Origin: Candidatus Desulfarcum epimagneticum
Lineage (GTDB): Bacteria > Desulfobacterota > Desulfobacteria > Desulfobacterales > CR-1
Direction of reading: 5' to 3'
DNA length: 64,000 nt
NCBI GenBank assembly: GCA_900659855.1
Contig: CAACVI010000012.1
Coordinates: forward strand, 320,532 to 384,531
This document shows positions 51,552 to 60,690 of the stretch, piece by piece (the first letter of the stretch is position 1; each line of letters opens with the position of its first letter). The notes below the pieces were generated by a model. That model ran no database searches, was not told the DNA's origin, and saw nothing but the letters and a program-made list of their open reading frames with translations. Both the position numbers and the translations under genes were made by a program.

Positions 51552-51783
51552 TTCATTCTTTCTGTTTCTATATCGGTCTTTTTGGCCCACAAAACTTGAT
51601 TATTGCCCCATTTTAAGGCCAAAATAAATACCAAAACTCTTTGATATTGGGTGCTTAACTTGGTCCGACCCGAAATACCCTTGGCCTGTCCCCATTTTGT
51701 CCCTGTAAAATACAAAACCAAGACCCACCAGAGAGGATAAACTGACAGGCATACCAGCTGTATCTGTTCATTATTATCGTCGT

Positions 51784-52320
51784 CTACCATGCAAAATATT
51801 TTGATTTGTAAGTGGTTTCAAACAATGTTTTTTTCCAAAATTTCCATGTGAAAAGAATTCTATGGTTATGAAAAACAATATCCGGAATTAAATGAAACCA
51901 TCGATATCCGAGGCTGGCATAATATGAATTTAGTTCATCTATAATCCCCAGATCAATCGCGGCAATTTTTATCGCTTCACGCTGACAGTGTGACCTGGCA
52001 AACAGATTAGCAACCCGTTTTTGAAATCCTCTTTCAAAGAATAAATCCTTGGCAAGCTTATAATTTTGAAGCCGGCTGTAAGCATCCATCTGGGCAAACA
52101 AGCTCAACACAATACCAAACACAGAAAAATATCCATAGATATAAAAAAAGTGTCGGCTGCCATTTTCCAGAGCAGATATCGAAAGAATTCCAAAGCCTAA
52201 AAATTTTGCCAGCCCCAATATGGATGACAGGTGCAGCATGTGGGCGACCTCCACAAACCGACTGGCCCTTTTGTAATAGATAAGGTATCTGTTATGCTTT
52301 ATAGTCGTTGATTTTTCCAC
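51784..52320 (-). CDS. Hypothetical membrane protein (178 aa)
   Basis: It has two hydrophobic segments (HLSSILGLAKFLGFGILSIS and FFYIYGYFSVFGIVLSLFAQ) and a basic, aromatic-rich C-terminal half (YRWFHLIPDIVFHNHR). Start is GTG (52320). Base use is AT-rich, unlike copA beside it, which points to separate acquisition with the RAYT island. I recognise no family. Confidence 0.55.
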   Translation of the reverse strand: MEKSTTIKHNRYLIYYKRASRFVEVAHMLHLSSILGLAKFLGFGILSISALENGSRHFFYIYGYFSVFGIVLSLFAQMDAYSRLQNYKLAKDLFFERGFQKRVANLFARSHCQREAIKIAAIDLGIIDELNSYYASLGYRWFHLIPDIVFHNHRILFTWKFWKKTLFETTYKSKYFAW

Positions 52321-52517
52321 ACATAACTCACTGTAAAAATTATCATGGAAGGCTGTGAGGCGGCCGGTTCTTAAAAGCGGTCATACAATTGCGGCGCTTT
52401 CGGCCTGTCCCCTTTTACCAAGCCCTTTCATTCGCATACACCCCCACCATCACAATGACCGCATTCATAAACCAATTTTTGAGCGAACCCTTACAGTTCA
52501 TCGGAAAAATCTCCCAA

Positions 52518-54758
52518 TCACTCCTCATCCCGGAACCGGCGAAGGCGAAGGCTGTTGGAGACCACCGTGACGCTGCTCAGCGACATGGCCAAAGCCGCCA
52601 TGATGGGATGCAGGCTTCTGAGCCCCATGGGAAGAGACGAAAAAGAGTGCAGCGCCCCGGCCGCCAGGGGGATCAGCGCCGCGTTGTAAAAAAAAGCCCA
52701 GAAAAGATTCTGGCGGATGGTCCGCATGGTGGCCCGGCTCAACGCGATGGCCCCGGGAACGCCCGTCAGGCTTCCGCCGGACAGGATCACGTCGGCGGTT
52801 TCAATGGCCACATCGGTTCCCGTTCCGATGGCCATTCCCACATCGGCCGCGGCCAGGGCCGGCGCGTCGTTGATTCCGTCCCCCACCATGGCCACCTTCA
52901 TGCCTTTTTCCTGGAGGCTTTTCACCCGGGCGGACTTGTCTTCGGGGCGAACTTCCGCCATGATGTCGTCAATGCCCGCCTGGGCGCCGATGGCGGCGGC
53001 GGTCCGGGGATTGTCCCCGGTGATCATGGTCACATGGATATTTTGTCTCAAAAGCCGGGAAACCGCCTCCTTGCTGTCGGGCTTGAGGGTGTCGGCCACG
53101 GCCAGAATCCCGGCCGCCCGGCCGTCTGTCTCCACCAGCATGGCGGTTTTGCCCTGCCTCTGGAGGCGGTCGATGTCGCTTTCCATCACGTCAAAAGACG
53201 ACCCCGGAGCCTGGAGCCAGCGCGGTTTTCCCACCCGGACCGCTTTTCCCTCCACAAGGGCTGAGACGCCATGCCCGCTCACCGCCTCGAATTTCTCCAT
53301 GCCCCCAAGGGCCAGCCCCTTTTCTTCCGCCGCTCTGACAATGGCCTCCCCCAACGGATGCTCCGAGCCTTTTTCCGCCGAGGCGGCCAGGCGCAGCAGC
53401 TCGGTCTCCGAAGGCCCCCCGGGCGCCGGAAGGATATCGGCCAGGGCCGGTTTTCCCACGGTCAGGGTGCCGGTTTTGTCCAGCGCCACCGCGTCAATGG
53501 AGGCGGCGCTTTCCAGCGCCTGGCCGCTTTTAAACAAAACCCCTTTTTCAGCGCCCTTTCCCGAGCCGGCCATGATGGCCGTGGGAGTGGCGAGCCCCAG
53601 GGCGCACGGACAGGCGATGACCAGAACCGCCACCATGCGGACCATGGCCGCCACAAAATCGCCCGAGGCCATCCACCATATGGCGAAGGTCAAAAAAGCC
53701 ACGCCGATGACCACCGGGACAAACACCGCCGCCACCCGGTCGGCCAGGGCCTGGATGGGCGCCTTGCTTCCCTGGGCGTCCCGGACGAGCTTGATGATTC
53801 CGGCGAGCGCGGTGTCCTTTCCCACGCGCTCGGCCTCCATGACCAGAAGGCCCCGCTGGTTGATGGAGCCGCCGGTCAAAGGATCGCCTTCGGCCTTGTC
53901 CACCGGAACCGGCTCGCCGGTGAACATGGACTCGTCCACCGTGGATTCCCCGGACTTCGCGCGGCCGTCCACCGGAACGCTCTGCCCGGGCTTGATCACC
54001 AGGACATCGCCTTTTTGAACGGCGGACAGGGGAATTTTTTTCTCTTTGCCGTCGTCCGTCAAAAGAATCGCGGTTTTGGGGGCCAGGTCCATCAGCTTTC
54101 GAATGGCGGACCCGGCGCGGCCCTTGGCCCGGGACTCCAGCATTTTACCCAGTTTGATCAGGGTGATGATGACCGCCGACGTCTCGAAATAGACATGGTC
54201 GCCCAGAACCGGCGCCGCCAGAAGGGCCGCGGAGTAAAAATAGGCGGCGGAAGATCCCATGGCCACCAGGGTGTCCATGTTGGCGGTTTTGTTTTTCAAA
54301 TTTTTCCACGCCCCCACATAGTAGTCCCACCCGGTGTAAAACTGGACCGGCGTGGCCAGGGCCATGAACAGCCCGCTCACCCAGGGGGCGTGGCTCCAGG
54401 CGCCTGTGAGCCCGAAATCCCGGGCCATGCTCAGCGCAAACAGGGGAAGGGAAAACACCAGGCCCACCAGGAATTTGCGGGTCTGCTCCCGGATCTCCTC
54501 GCGCCTGGCGCGGGCCTCGGCGTCTTCCGCGTCCTCTCCCTCGCCGGGAAGGATGGCGGAAAACCCGGCCTTTTCAATGGCGGCCACAAGATCAGACACA
54601 CCGGCGGCGTCCGCGTCATAGACCACGCCGGCCTCCTCGGAGGCGAAGTTCACCGCGGCCGACGACACGCCCGGCGTTTTGCCCAGCGCCCGCTCAATGT
54701 TCATGGCGCAGTTGGCGCAGGTCATCCCGGATATGGGGATGGAGACTTTTTTTTCCAT
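52518..54758 (-). CDS. copA: Copper-exporting P1B-type ATPase CopA
   Basis: This inner-membrane ATPase pumps Cu(I) out of the cytosol. The 746-aa protein has one N-terminal HMA domain (GMTCANCAMNIE, residues 10-21), the intramembrane CPC motif in VLVIACPCALGLATPTA, the phosphorylation site DKTGTLT, and the hinge GDGINDAPALAAADVGMA. ATG at 54758 gives the complete single HMA; a longer frame overlaps the small copZ gene. copZ lies 7 bases upstream. No copper regulator is seen. Confidence 0.95.
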   Translation of the reverse strand: MEKKVSIPISGMTCANCAMNIERALGKTPGVSSAAVNFASEEAGVVYDADAAGVSDLVAAIEKAGFSAILPGEGEDAEDAEARARREEIREQTRKFLVGLVFSLPLFALSMARDFGLTGAWSHAPWVSGLFMALATPVQFYTGWDYYVGAWKNLKNKTANMDTLVAMGSSAAYFYSAALLAAPVLGDHVYFETSAVIITLIKLGKMLESRAKGRAGSAIRKLMDLAPKTAILLTDDGKEKKIPLSAVQKGDVLVIKPGQSVPVDGRAKSGESTVDESMFTGEPVPVDKAEGDPLTGGSINQRGLLVMEAERVGKDTALAGIIKLVRDAQGSKAPIQALADRVAAVFVPVVIGVAFLTFAIWWMASGDFVAAMVRMVAVLVIACPCALGLATPTAIMAGSGKGAEKGVLFKSGQALESAASIDAVALDKTGTLTVGKPALADILPAPGGPSETELLRLAASAEKGSEHPLGEAIVRAAEEKGLALGGMEKFEAVSGHGVSALVEGKAVRVGKPRWLQAPGSSFDVMESDIDRLQRQGKTAMLVETDGRAAGILAVADTLKPDSKEAVSRLLRQNIHVTMITGDNPRTAAAIGAQAGIDDIMAEVRPEDKSARVKSLQEKGMKVAMVGDGINDAPALAAADVGMAIGTGTDVAIETADVILSGGSLTGVPGAIALSRATMRTIRQNLFWAFFYNAALIPLAAGALHSFSSLPMGLRSLHPIMAALAMSLSSVTVVSNSLRLRRFRDEE

Positions 54759-54765
54759 GGTCGGC

Positions 54766-54969
54766 CTACTTTGCCGGGTAATGGATTTCTTTGAGTTTTT
54801 CCCGGATGGACGCTTCCCCGGCCGGGGCGTCGAAGTCCACGGAAATGGTTTTTTCCTCCGGGTTTCCGTCCACCGACGACACCCCCTGGATTTCTCCGAT
54901 CTCATTTTTGATGGACATGACGCAGTGGCCGCACGAAATGTTGGGGACTGACAAGACAATTTTCGGCAT
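54766..54969 (-). CDS. copZ: Copper chaperone CopZ (HMA protein)
   Basis: This 67-aa soluble metallochaperone has the metal loop ISCGHCVMSIKNEI (CxxC) in a complete HMA fold. It delivers Cu(I) to CopA, whose gene begins 7 bases downstream in the same direction. AGGAG lies before the ATG (in ...AAGGAGGAGCCCC). Element E5 begins 18 bases upstream, so any promoter must lie in or beyond it. Confidence 0.92.
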   Translation of the reverse strand: MPKIVLSVPNISCGHCVMSIKNEIGEIQGVSSVDGNPEEKTISVDFDAPAGEASIREKLKEIHYPAK

Positions 54970-54986
54970 GGGGCTCCTCCTTATTT

Positions 54987-55136
54987 GACAGCATCGTAAA
55001 AACTCCGATCTACGGCGTTGCAGCGCTTATTTTTAATCGAGGCATACCACATGTATTGCCTCAATTAAAAATAACCACTACGCCTTGTATATCGAATTTT
55101 TTACGACGCTGTCCCGTAATTTTTTACGAGTTTATC
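54987..55136. repeat. Palindromic MITE/REP-like element, copy E5
   Basis: It is nearly identical to E3 and E4 and in the same orientation (GACAGCATCGTAAAAA ... TTTTTTACGACGCTGTC, then the tail ending acgagtttatc). It differs by one change in the inner stem (ATCGAGGCA). It closes the accessory region that E3 opens. Confidence 0.9.
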
Positions 55137-55239
55137 TTATTATTATAAACCGGCTTATTCCAACCATATTTACAGACTCGCGCCGACCCTTGTCAAACAC
55201 TTTCAAAATCCGCCTTCATTTATCAAAATCAGGGCAAAA

Positions 55240-56343
55240 TCAGGACCCGGCCGCGTCGGCGCTCAGCTGGCCGCACGCCGCTGAAATATCCTGCCCCCGG
55301 CTTCGCCGGGTGATGGCCGTGTGGCCTTTTTCAACCAGTATTTCCCGAAACCGCTCAATGGCCGAATCGTCCGGGCGCTTAAAGGGCGATCCCGGAAAGA
55401 CGTTGAACGGGATCAGGTTGATTTTGGATCGAACCCCGGAAAGAAGGGCCGACAGCGCCCGGGCGTTTTCATCGGAATCGTTGACCCCCCGGATCAGGAT
55501 GTACTCAAATGTGATCCGGCGCCTGGGAGTCAGCGGATAGCGGCGGCATGCCTCCAGCAGCGCCTCAATGGGGTATTTTCGGTTCACGGGCATGAGCATG
55601 CTCCGGGTGGGGTTGTCGGAGGCGTTTAAGGAAACGGCCAGATTCGCCCGGCTGTCCCGGCCCAGGTCGTCTATCCCCGGGACCACCCCGGAGGTGGACA
55701 CGGTGACTTTCCTCGGGGCGAACTTCAGTCCCTCGGACGGGTCCGTCAGGACATTCAGGGCCGTGATCGCCGGGCCGTAATTGGCCAGAGGCTCACCCAT
55801 GCCCATCATGACCACGTTGGCGATGGGAAAATCCGGAGGCGGCATGTTCAGGATATCCCGGACCTGGCCCACGATTTCTCCGGCGGACAGATTTCTTGTC
55901 AAACCAGATCGGGCCGTGCGGCAGAACCGGCATCCCTGGGCGCATCCCGCCTGGGTGGACACGCACACGGCATATCGGTTTTTCCCGGGAATGAGCACGC
56001 TCTCCACCCGGTTTCCGTCTTTAAGGCCGAACAGGAATTTTTTGGAGCCGTCCCCGGACTCCCGGACCTTTTCCAGCCTGAGCCGGTCGCTGACAAAATG
56101 CGCGTCCAGAAGCGCCCGGAGGCTTTTTTTCAGGTTGGTCATCCGGGAAAAATCGTCCATCTGCTCGCTGTAAATCCATTTCAGTATCTGCCCGGCCCGG
56201 TACGGCTCCATGCCATGCCGGTCCATCCATTCGGACAGCTCGTCCTTTGACAGGTCCTTGATGTCTCTTCGGCCGTCCCTTTGCCCGGCGGGGGGCCTTT
56301 CGCCGTCCCCCGGGGTCTCTATTATTTTTCTTGACATGACCAT
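55240..56343 (-). CDS. rlmN: Dual-specificity 23S rRNA/tRNA adenine-C2 methyltransferase RlmN
   Basis: This radical SAM enzyme methylates C2 of A2503 (23S rRNA) and A37 of some tRNAs. The 367-aa protein has CAQGCRFC as the CxxxCxxC 4Fe-4S site (about residue 134), VVMMGMGEPL, VTVSTSGVVPGI and the C-terminal catalytic Cys in ISAACGQL. It diverges from ffh with a 106-base gap that contains two copies of TCAAAAAATAAAAACAACGG, a small tandem repeat. Confidence 0.95.
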   Translation of the reverse strand: MVMSRKIIETPGDGERPPAGQRDGRRDIKDLSKDELSEWMDRHGMEPYRAGQILKWIYSEQMDDFSRMTNLKKSLRALLDAHFVSDRLRLEKVRESGDGSKKFLFGLKDGNRVESVLIPGKNRYAVCVSTQAGCAQGCRFCRTARSGLTRNLSAGEIVGQVRDILNMPPPDFPIANVVMMGMGEPLANYGPAITALNVLTDPSEGLKFAPRKVTVSTSGVVPGIDDLGRDSRANLAVSLNASDNPTRSMLMPVNRKYPIEALLEACRRYPLTPRRRITFEYILIRGVNDSDENARALSALLSGVRSKINLIPFNVFPGSPFKRPDDSAIERFREILVEKGHTAITRRSRGQDISAACGQLSADAAGS

Positions 56344-56449
56344 GCTTATAAACTATTTTTAGCCTCTTGTAAATTTTTTGATCTTTTTTTTCAAAAAATA
56401 AAAACAACGGTTTTTCAAAAAATAAAAACAACGGAGCCTGTGGCGGCGC

Positions 56450-57781
56450 ATGTTTGACAGCCTGAGCGGAAAATTCAACGCGGTTTTTAAAAAACTCAAA
56501 GGACGCGGGTCCCTGGGTGAAAAAAACATTGAGGAGGGTTTAAAAGAAGTCCGGATGGCCCTGCTTGAGGCCGACGTGAACTACAAAGTCGTCAAAGTGT
56601 TCATCGCGGACATCCGGAAACGGTCCCTGGGAAAAGAAGTCATGGAAAGCCTGACGCCGGGGCAGCAGGTGGTCAAAATCGTCAACGAGGAGCTGACCCG
56701 TCTCATGGGGGAAAACCGGGCCCCTTTGAACACCTCGGGCAGGGCCCCGGCCGTCGTGATGCTCGCCGGGCTCCAGGGCGCCGGGAAGACCACCACCGCC
56801 GGAAAGCTTTCCCTTTATCTCCGGAAACAGGGCAAAAAACCCTTCCTGGTTCCGGCGGACGTGTATCGCCCGGCGGCCGTGGACCAGCTTCAAAAAATCG
56901 GGGACCAGATCTCCATCCCGGTTTTTTCGCCCGAGCCCGGAACGGACCCTGTGGAAATCTGCGTCCAGGCCATGTCGCGCTGCGCCGCCGAGTCGCTGGA
57001 CGTGATGATCATCGACACGGCGGGCCGCCTCCACGTGGACGAGGCGCTCATGGACGAGCTGATCCGCGTTAAAAAAGCCGTGAAACCGTCGGATATCCTT
57101 TTCGTGGCGGACGCCATGACCGGCCAGGACGCGGTGAAAAGCGCCGCCTCTTTTGACCAGGCCCTGGACATGGACGGCGTCATCCTCACCAAGATGGACG
57201 GGGACGCCCGGGGCGGGGCCGCCATGTCCATCAAGTCGGTCACCGGAAAGCCCATCAAGTTCATCGGGTCCGGGGAGAAGCTCAAGGACCTGGAGCCCTT
57301 TCACCCGGACCGGATGGCGTCCCGGATACTGGGCATGGGAGACGTGCTGACCCTCATTGAAAGGGCGCAGGAATCCGTGGACGAGAAGACGGCGGCGGAC
57401 CTGGAGAAAAAAATCAGGAAAAACCGGTTTACCCTGGAAGACTTCCGGGACCAGCTGGGCCGGGTGAAAAAAATGGGGTCCCTCACCGAAACGCTGGGCA
57501 TGATCCCGGGCCTTGGGAACAACAAAGCCCTGAAAAATTTAAAAATAGATGAAAAGGCCATGGACCGGACCGAGGCCATCATCAACTCCATGACGCCTTT
57601 GGAGCGGCGGCGGCACACCCTGATCAACGGAAGCCGCCGGAAAAGAATCGCCAAAGGCAGCGGCGTTAGGATACAGGAAGTGAATAAACTCTTGAAAGAT
57701 TATTCAAACATGCTTAAAATGCTTAAGAAAATAAACAAAGGCGGCATGCGGGGCATTCCCCGGAATATGCTGCCGTTTTAA
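56450..57781 (+). CDS. ffh: Signal recognition particle protein Ffh
   Basis: This GTPase (443 aa) carries the signal-sequence-binding M domain. NG part: GLQGAGKTTTAGKLS (G1), DTAGRLHVDE (G3), TKMDGDARGGAAMS (G4). M domain: ERRRHTLINGSRRKRIAKGSG, then a Met-rich helix ending NKGGMRGIPRNMLPF. It targets nascent membrane proteins with 4.5S RNA and FtsY. It heads the ffh-rpsP-khpA-rimM-trmD-rplS cluster, with 15 bases to rpsP. Confidence 0.97.
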   Translation: MFDSLSGKFNAVFKKLKGRGSLGEKNIEEGLKEVRMALLEADVNYKVVKVFIADIRKRSLGKEVMESLTPGQQVVKIVNEELTRLMGENRAPLNTSGRAPAVVMLAGLQGAGKTTTAGKLSLYLRKQGKKPFLVPADVYRPAAVDQLQKIGDQISIPVFSPEPGTDPVEICVQAMSRCAAESLDVMIIDTAGRLHVDEALMDELIRVKKAVKPSDILFVADAMTGQDAVKSAASFDQALDMDGVILTKMDGDARGGAAMSIKSVTGKPIKFIGSGEKLKDLEPFHPDRMASRILGMGDVLTLIERAQESVDEKTAADLEKKIRKNRFTLEDFRDQLGRVKKMGSLTETLGMIPGLGNNKALKNLKIDEKAMDRTEAIINSMTPLERRRHTLINGSRRKRIAKGSGVRIQEVNKLLKDYSNMLKMLKKINKGGMRGIPRNMLPF

Positions 57782-57796
57782 CAGAAGGAGAACAAT

Positions 57797-58042
57797 ATGT
57801 CGGTAAAAATCAGACTGGCCAGACACGGCGCGAAAAAAAAGCCGTTTTACCGGGTGGTGGCGGCGGACGGAAAATTTCCCCGGGACGGGAGATTTCTTGA
57901 GATACTGGGAACATACAATCCCCTTTACGATCCTCCTGAGATCAACATCAAAGAGGATCGGGTGGAATACTGGATCAGCAAAGGGGCGTCTCCGTCCGAC
58001 ACCGTCCGAAGCCTTTTGAAAAAAACCGCCCTTCCCGTTTAA
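57797..58042 (+). CDS. rpsP: 30S ribosomal protein S16
   Basis: This 81-aa protein begins [21 protein letters not shown] and has the family core [13 protein letters not shown] and [15 protein letters not shown]. It binds 16S rRNA. AGAAGGAG lies 8 bases before the ATG. Standard place after ffh. Confidence 0.97.
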   Translation: MSVKIRLARHGAKKKPFYRVVAADGKFPRDGRFLEILGTYNPLYDPPEINIKEDRVEYWISKGASPSDTVRSLLKKTALPV

Positions 58043-58124
58043 AGGTTTTTAAAAAACCGATTTTCCGGGACGGCGAAACCGCGCGCCTTAAGAGTCTAAC
58101 GCAGCTATGAAAGGAGACGGAGTT

Positions 58125-58355
58125 ATGAAAGACCTGATCGCTTACATCGCAAAAGCTCTTGTGGACAATCCGGAAGAAGTGGTGGTGTCGGAGATTGAAG
58201 GAAACCAGACGTCTGTGATCGAACTGCAAGTGGCCAAAGAGGACCTGGGGAAAATCATCGGAAAACAGGGAAGAACCGCCCGATCCATCCGAACCATACT
58301 GGGCGCCGCCTCAGCCAAGATCAAAAAGCGGTCGGTTCTTGAGATTATTGAATAA
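58125..58355 (+). CDS. khpA: KH-domain RNA-binding protein KhpA
   Basis: This 76-aa KH protein starts [20 protein letters not shown] and has the GxxG loop in [16 protein letters not shown]. It acts as a small RNA-binding partner (often with KhpB/Jag) and is encoded in this operon in many bacteria. AAAGGAG is 8 bases before ATG 58125; a longer MKGDGV start is less likely. The 14 bases to rimM fit co-transcription. Confidence 0.93.
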   Translation: MKDLIAYIAKALVDNPEEVVVSEIEGNQTSVIELQVAKEDLGKIIGKQGRTARSIRTILGAASAKIKKRSVLEIIE

Positions 58356-58368
58356 TTTCAAGGATGAC

Positions 58369-58911
58369 ATGCGTTGGATAGCGGTGGGGAAAATTTTGGG
58401 CCCGCACGGTTTGAAGGGCCTTTTAAAAGCCCTTTTTTTTTCAGGCTCCGCCGTTGAGACGCCTTCCCCTGTGGCCCTGAGGGGGCCTTCGGGCCGAATC
58501 GAATGGTTTGAGGCCGTGGACGCCAGGCCCAACAAGAAAACCGTCCTGCTGTCGCTTCAGGAAATCAACTCCCGGGAAAGCGCCCAGTCCCTGAAGGGAT
58601 GGGAGATCATCGCGAGGCGCTCGGACCTTCCCGATCCTGGGCCCGGCTCTTATTACTGGGCGGATCTCATGGGCATGGATGTGTTCAGGGAAGACGGCCG
58701 TCTTTTGGGGAAGCTTTCCTCCATCATTGAGACGGGAAGCGCGGATGTGTATGTGATCCGGACCCCATCCGGGGAAAACGCCGAAAAAAACGCGGGGGAA
58801 ATCCTGATTCCGGCCCTGGAGTCCATTGTTCTGAAAGTGGATGAGACAAACAAAAAAATGACGGTGAAGCTCCCCCCCGGGCTGGATCCGGACGTATCCG
58901 GCCGGGAATAA
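58369..58911 (+). CDS. rimM: Ribosome maturation factor RimM
   Basis: This 180-aa protein helps 30S assembly around the head domain and S19. It has the RimM N-terminal beta-barrel (VGKILGPHGLKGLLKALFFS) and the PRC-type C-domain (SYYWADLMGMDVFREDGRLLG; ILIPALESIVLKVD). ATG 58369 sits after AAGGA in this compact operon, before trmD (7 bases). Confidence 0.93.
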   Translation: MRWIAVGKILGPHGLKGLLKALFFSGSAVETPSPVALRGPSGRIEWFEAVDARPNKKTVLLSLQEINSRESAQSLKGWEIIARRSDLPDPGPGSYYWADLMGMDVFREDGRLLGKLSSIIETGSADVYVIRTPSGENAEKNAGEILIPALESIVLKVDETNKKMTVKLPPGLDPDVSGRE

Positions 58912-58918
58912 GCGAAAA

Positions 58919-59701
58919 ATGGATTTGATTGTCCTGACCCTGTTTCCCGGCATGTTTGACGCGTTCTGGGAGCACGGCATCATCCGAAGGGCCGTTTCAA
59001 ACGGAAAAATCAGGGCCCGGGCCATTGACATCCGGGACTGCGCCGAGGGAAAACATCGGACGGCCGACGACCGGCCTTACGGCGGCGGATGCGGCATGGT
59101 GATGAAGCCCGATCCCATCGCCCGGGCCATGGGCCGCGCCATGGAAAAAGCCCCGGGGGCCAGACGGGTTCTTTTGACCCCCCAGGGCAGGACCCTGGAC
59201 CAGGGTCTTGTGGAAAAACTCGCGGGCCTCGAAGGGATGATCCTGGTCTGCGGACGATACGAAGGGGTGGACGAGCGCCTGCGGGAACATCACATCGATG
59301 ATGAGATATCCGTGGGCGACTACGTGCTGAGCGGCGGGGAAACCGCCGCCATGATTCTGATGGATTCGGTGGTCCGAATGATTCCCGGCGCCCTGGGAAG
59401 CCGGGAGTCGGCTTTGGAAGACTCTTTTTCAAACGACCGGCTCAAGCATCCCCAGTACACCCGGCCCCGGGTCTTTGAGGGAAGCGAGACACCCGGTGTT
59501 TTGCTGTCGGGCGATCATGGGCGAATCAAGATGTGGCGCGCGGAGATGTCTCTGGCCCACACCCTGATCAACAAGCCCGACCTTTTGGAAAAAAGGCCCC
59601 CGGATGAGATGGAAACAAAGATTCTTAAAAAATGGCGCGGAAACATTGACCGAATCCTTGAATCTTTACATGGCCCTGGCCCATTACCCGGTGGCCGGTA
59701 A
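58919..59701 (+). CDS. trmD: tRNA (guanine-N1)-methyltransferase TrmD
   Basis: This is a SPOUT enzyme that makes m1G37 in tRNA. The 260-aa product has YGGGCGMVMKPDPI, LVCGRYEGVDERL, and the trefoil knot region DYVLSGGETAAMILMDSVVRMIPG, all canonical. The next gene starts within its last codons (44 bases of overlap), so the two are translated in an overlapping fashion. Confidence 0.97.
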   Translation: MDLIVLTLFPGMFDAFWEHGIIRRAVSNGKIRARAIDIRDCAEGKHRTADDRPYGGGCGMVMKPDPIARAMGRAMEKAPGARRVLLTPQGRTLDQGLVEKLAGLEGMILVCGRYEGVDERLREHHIDDEISVGDYVLSGGETAAMILMDSVVRMIPGALGSRESALEDSFSNDRLKHPQYTRPRVFEGSETPGVLLSGDHGRIKMWRAEMSLAHTLINKPDLLEKRPPDEMETKILKKWRGNIDRILESLHGPGPLPGGR

Positions 59702-60227
59702 AAACGGGAAGACCATCGCCTCGGCTTTGACCAACCTGGATTTGCACGACATGTCCAGGCTGGCCCGGACATACGGGGCTCGAAAATTTTATGTGGTCAC
59801 GCCCCTGTCCGATCAGCGGGAGCTGGGCCGCCGGATTCTGGAGCACTGGACCTCCGGCCCCGGCGGGGTTTACAACCCCATGAGGAAAGAGGCGCTGGAC
59901 CTGGCTGAAATCGCCGACTCCCTGGAGGCGGCCGTTTCAGACATCGCCCGCCGCCGGGGCCAAAAGCCCCGGGTGGTGGCCACAACGGCTGACGCGGACC
60001 GGGCGAATTTGAGTTTCGGCGCCCTCAGGGAAAAACTGGCGGCCGGCGAGCCCTGCCTGCTGGTTTTCGGAACCGCCTGGGGCCTGGCCGACGAGTGCTT
60101 CCGGGCCGCGGACCATGTTCTGTCGCCCATCAAAGGGCGCGGGGATTACAATCACCTGCCGGTGAGATGCGCGGCGGCCATTATACTGGACCGGCTCGCC
60201 GGGCCGGGAAGCCGGCGCGTCAATTAA
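59658..60227 (+). CDS. SAM-dependent RNA methyltransferase (Methyltrn_RNA_4-like)
   Basis: This 189-aa protein begins (TTG)NLYMALAHYPVAGKNGK, fitting a family of probable SPOUT RNA methyltransferases beside trmD. It has ALTNLDLHDMSRLARTYGA, PCLLVFGTAWGLADE (knot region) and SPIKGRGDYNHLPVR. TTG 59658 gives the best family start, but ATG 59670 is possible. The gene overlaps trmD by 44 bases in another frame. Target RNA is unknown. Confidence 0.8.
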   Translation: MNLYMALAHYPVAGKNGKTIASALTNLDLHDMSRLARTYGARKFYVVTPLSDQRELGRRILEHWTSGPGGVYNPMRKEALDLAEIADSLEAAVSDIARRRGQKPRVVATTADADRANLSFGALREKLAAGEPCLLVFGTAWGLADECFRAADHVLSPIKGRGDYNHLPVRCAAAIILDRLAGPGSRRVN

Positions 60228-60333
60228 AAACAAAAAACAGGGGCCGAACACGGCCCATCGAAAAAAACAAGCAAGATAGATCAGGACCCTTCAGGACAAA
60301 CGCTTCCGGGAGGGATCCTTTTCGGAGGAAATC

Positions 60334-60678
60334 ATGGAAAAGCTGGAACACATCAAAAAAGAAATGATAAGAATGGATATTCCCCCCTTCAAAGCCGGGG
60401 ACACGGTGAAAGTTCACGTAAAAATCAAGGAAGGGGAAAAGGAGCGCATCCAGATCTTCCAGGGCGTGGTCATCAGCAAGCGCAGAAGCTCGGCCAACGC
60501 CACCTTCACCGTCCGAAAGGTGTCATACGGCGTCGGGGTGGAGCGCGTCTTTCTGCTTCATTCCCCCATCATCGACAAGGTGGAGCTGGTCACGAGTGGT
60601 CGGGTCCGCCGCTCCAAGATCTACTATTTGAGAAAACTGAGAGGAAAGGCCGCGAGAATCCGGGAAAAAAGATATTAG
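60334..60678 (+). CDS. rplS: 50S ribosomal protein L19
   Basis: This 114-aa protein has the family region [32 protein letters not shown] and ends with [20 protein letters not shown]. It sits at the 30S-50S interface. CGGAGG precedes its ATG by 6 bases. The 106 bases from the methyltransferase stop hold nothing clear. Very tight (12 bases) spacing to mlaE follows. Confidence 0.97.
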   Translation: MEKLEHIKKEMIRMDIPPFKAGDTVKVHVKIKEGEKERIQIFQGVVISKRRSSANATFTVRKVSYGVGVERVFLLHSPIIDKVELVTSGRVRRSKIYYLRKLRGKAARIREKRY

Positions 60679-60690
60679 GGTTCAATCGAC

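Noticed and set aside
51591-51783. Possible small gene on the minus strand (within 51503-51790)
   Set aside because: It overlaps the RAYT start, has no ribosome-binding site, and contains the repeat motif.
53271-54794. Long plus-strand frames opposite copA
   Set aside because: Antisense to a canonical P-type ATPase; low-complexity product and no start signals.
46329-55136. CRISPR array
   Set aside because: Repeats are ~150-bp palindromes at irregular, kilobase distances; no regular repeat-spacer pattern and no cas genes.
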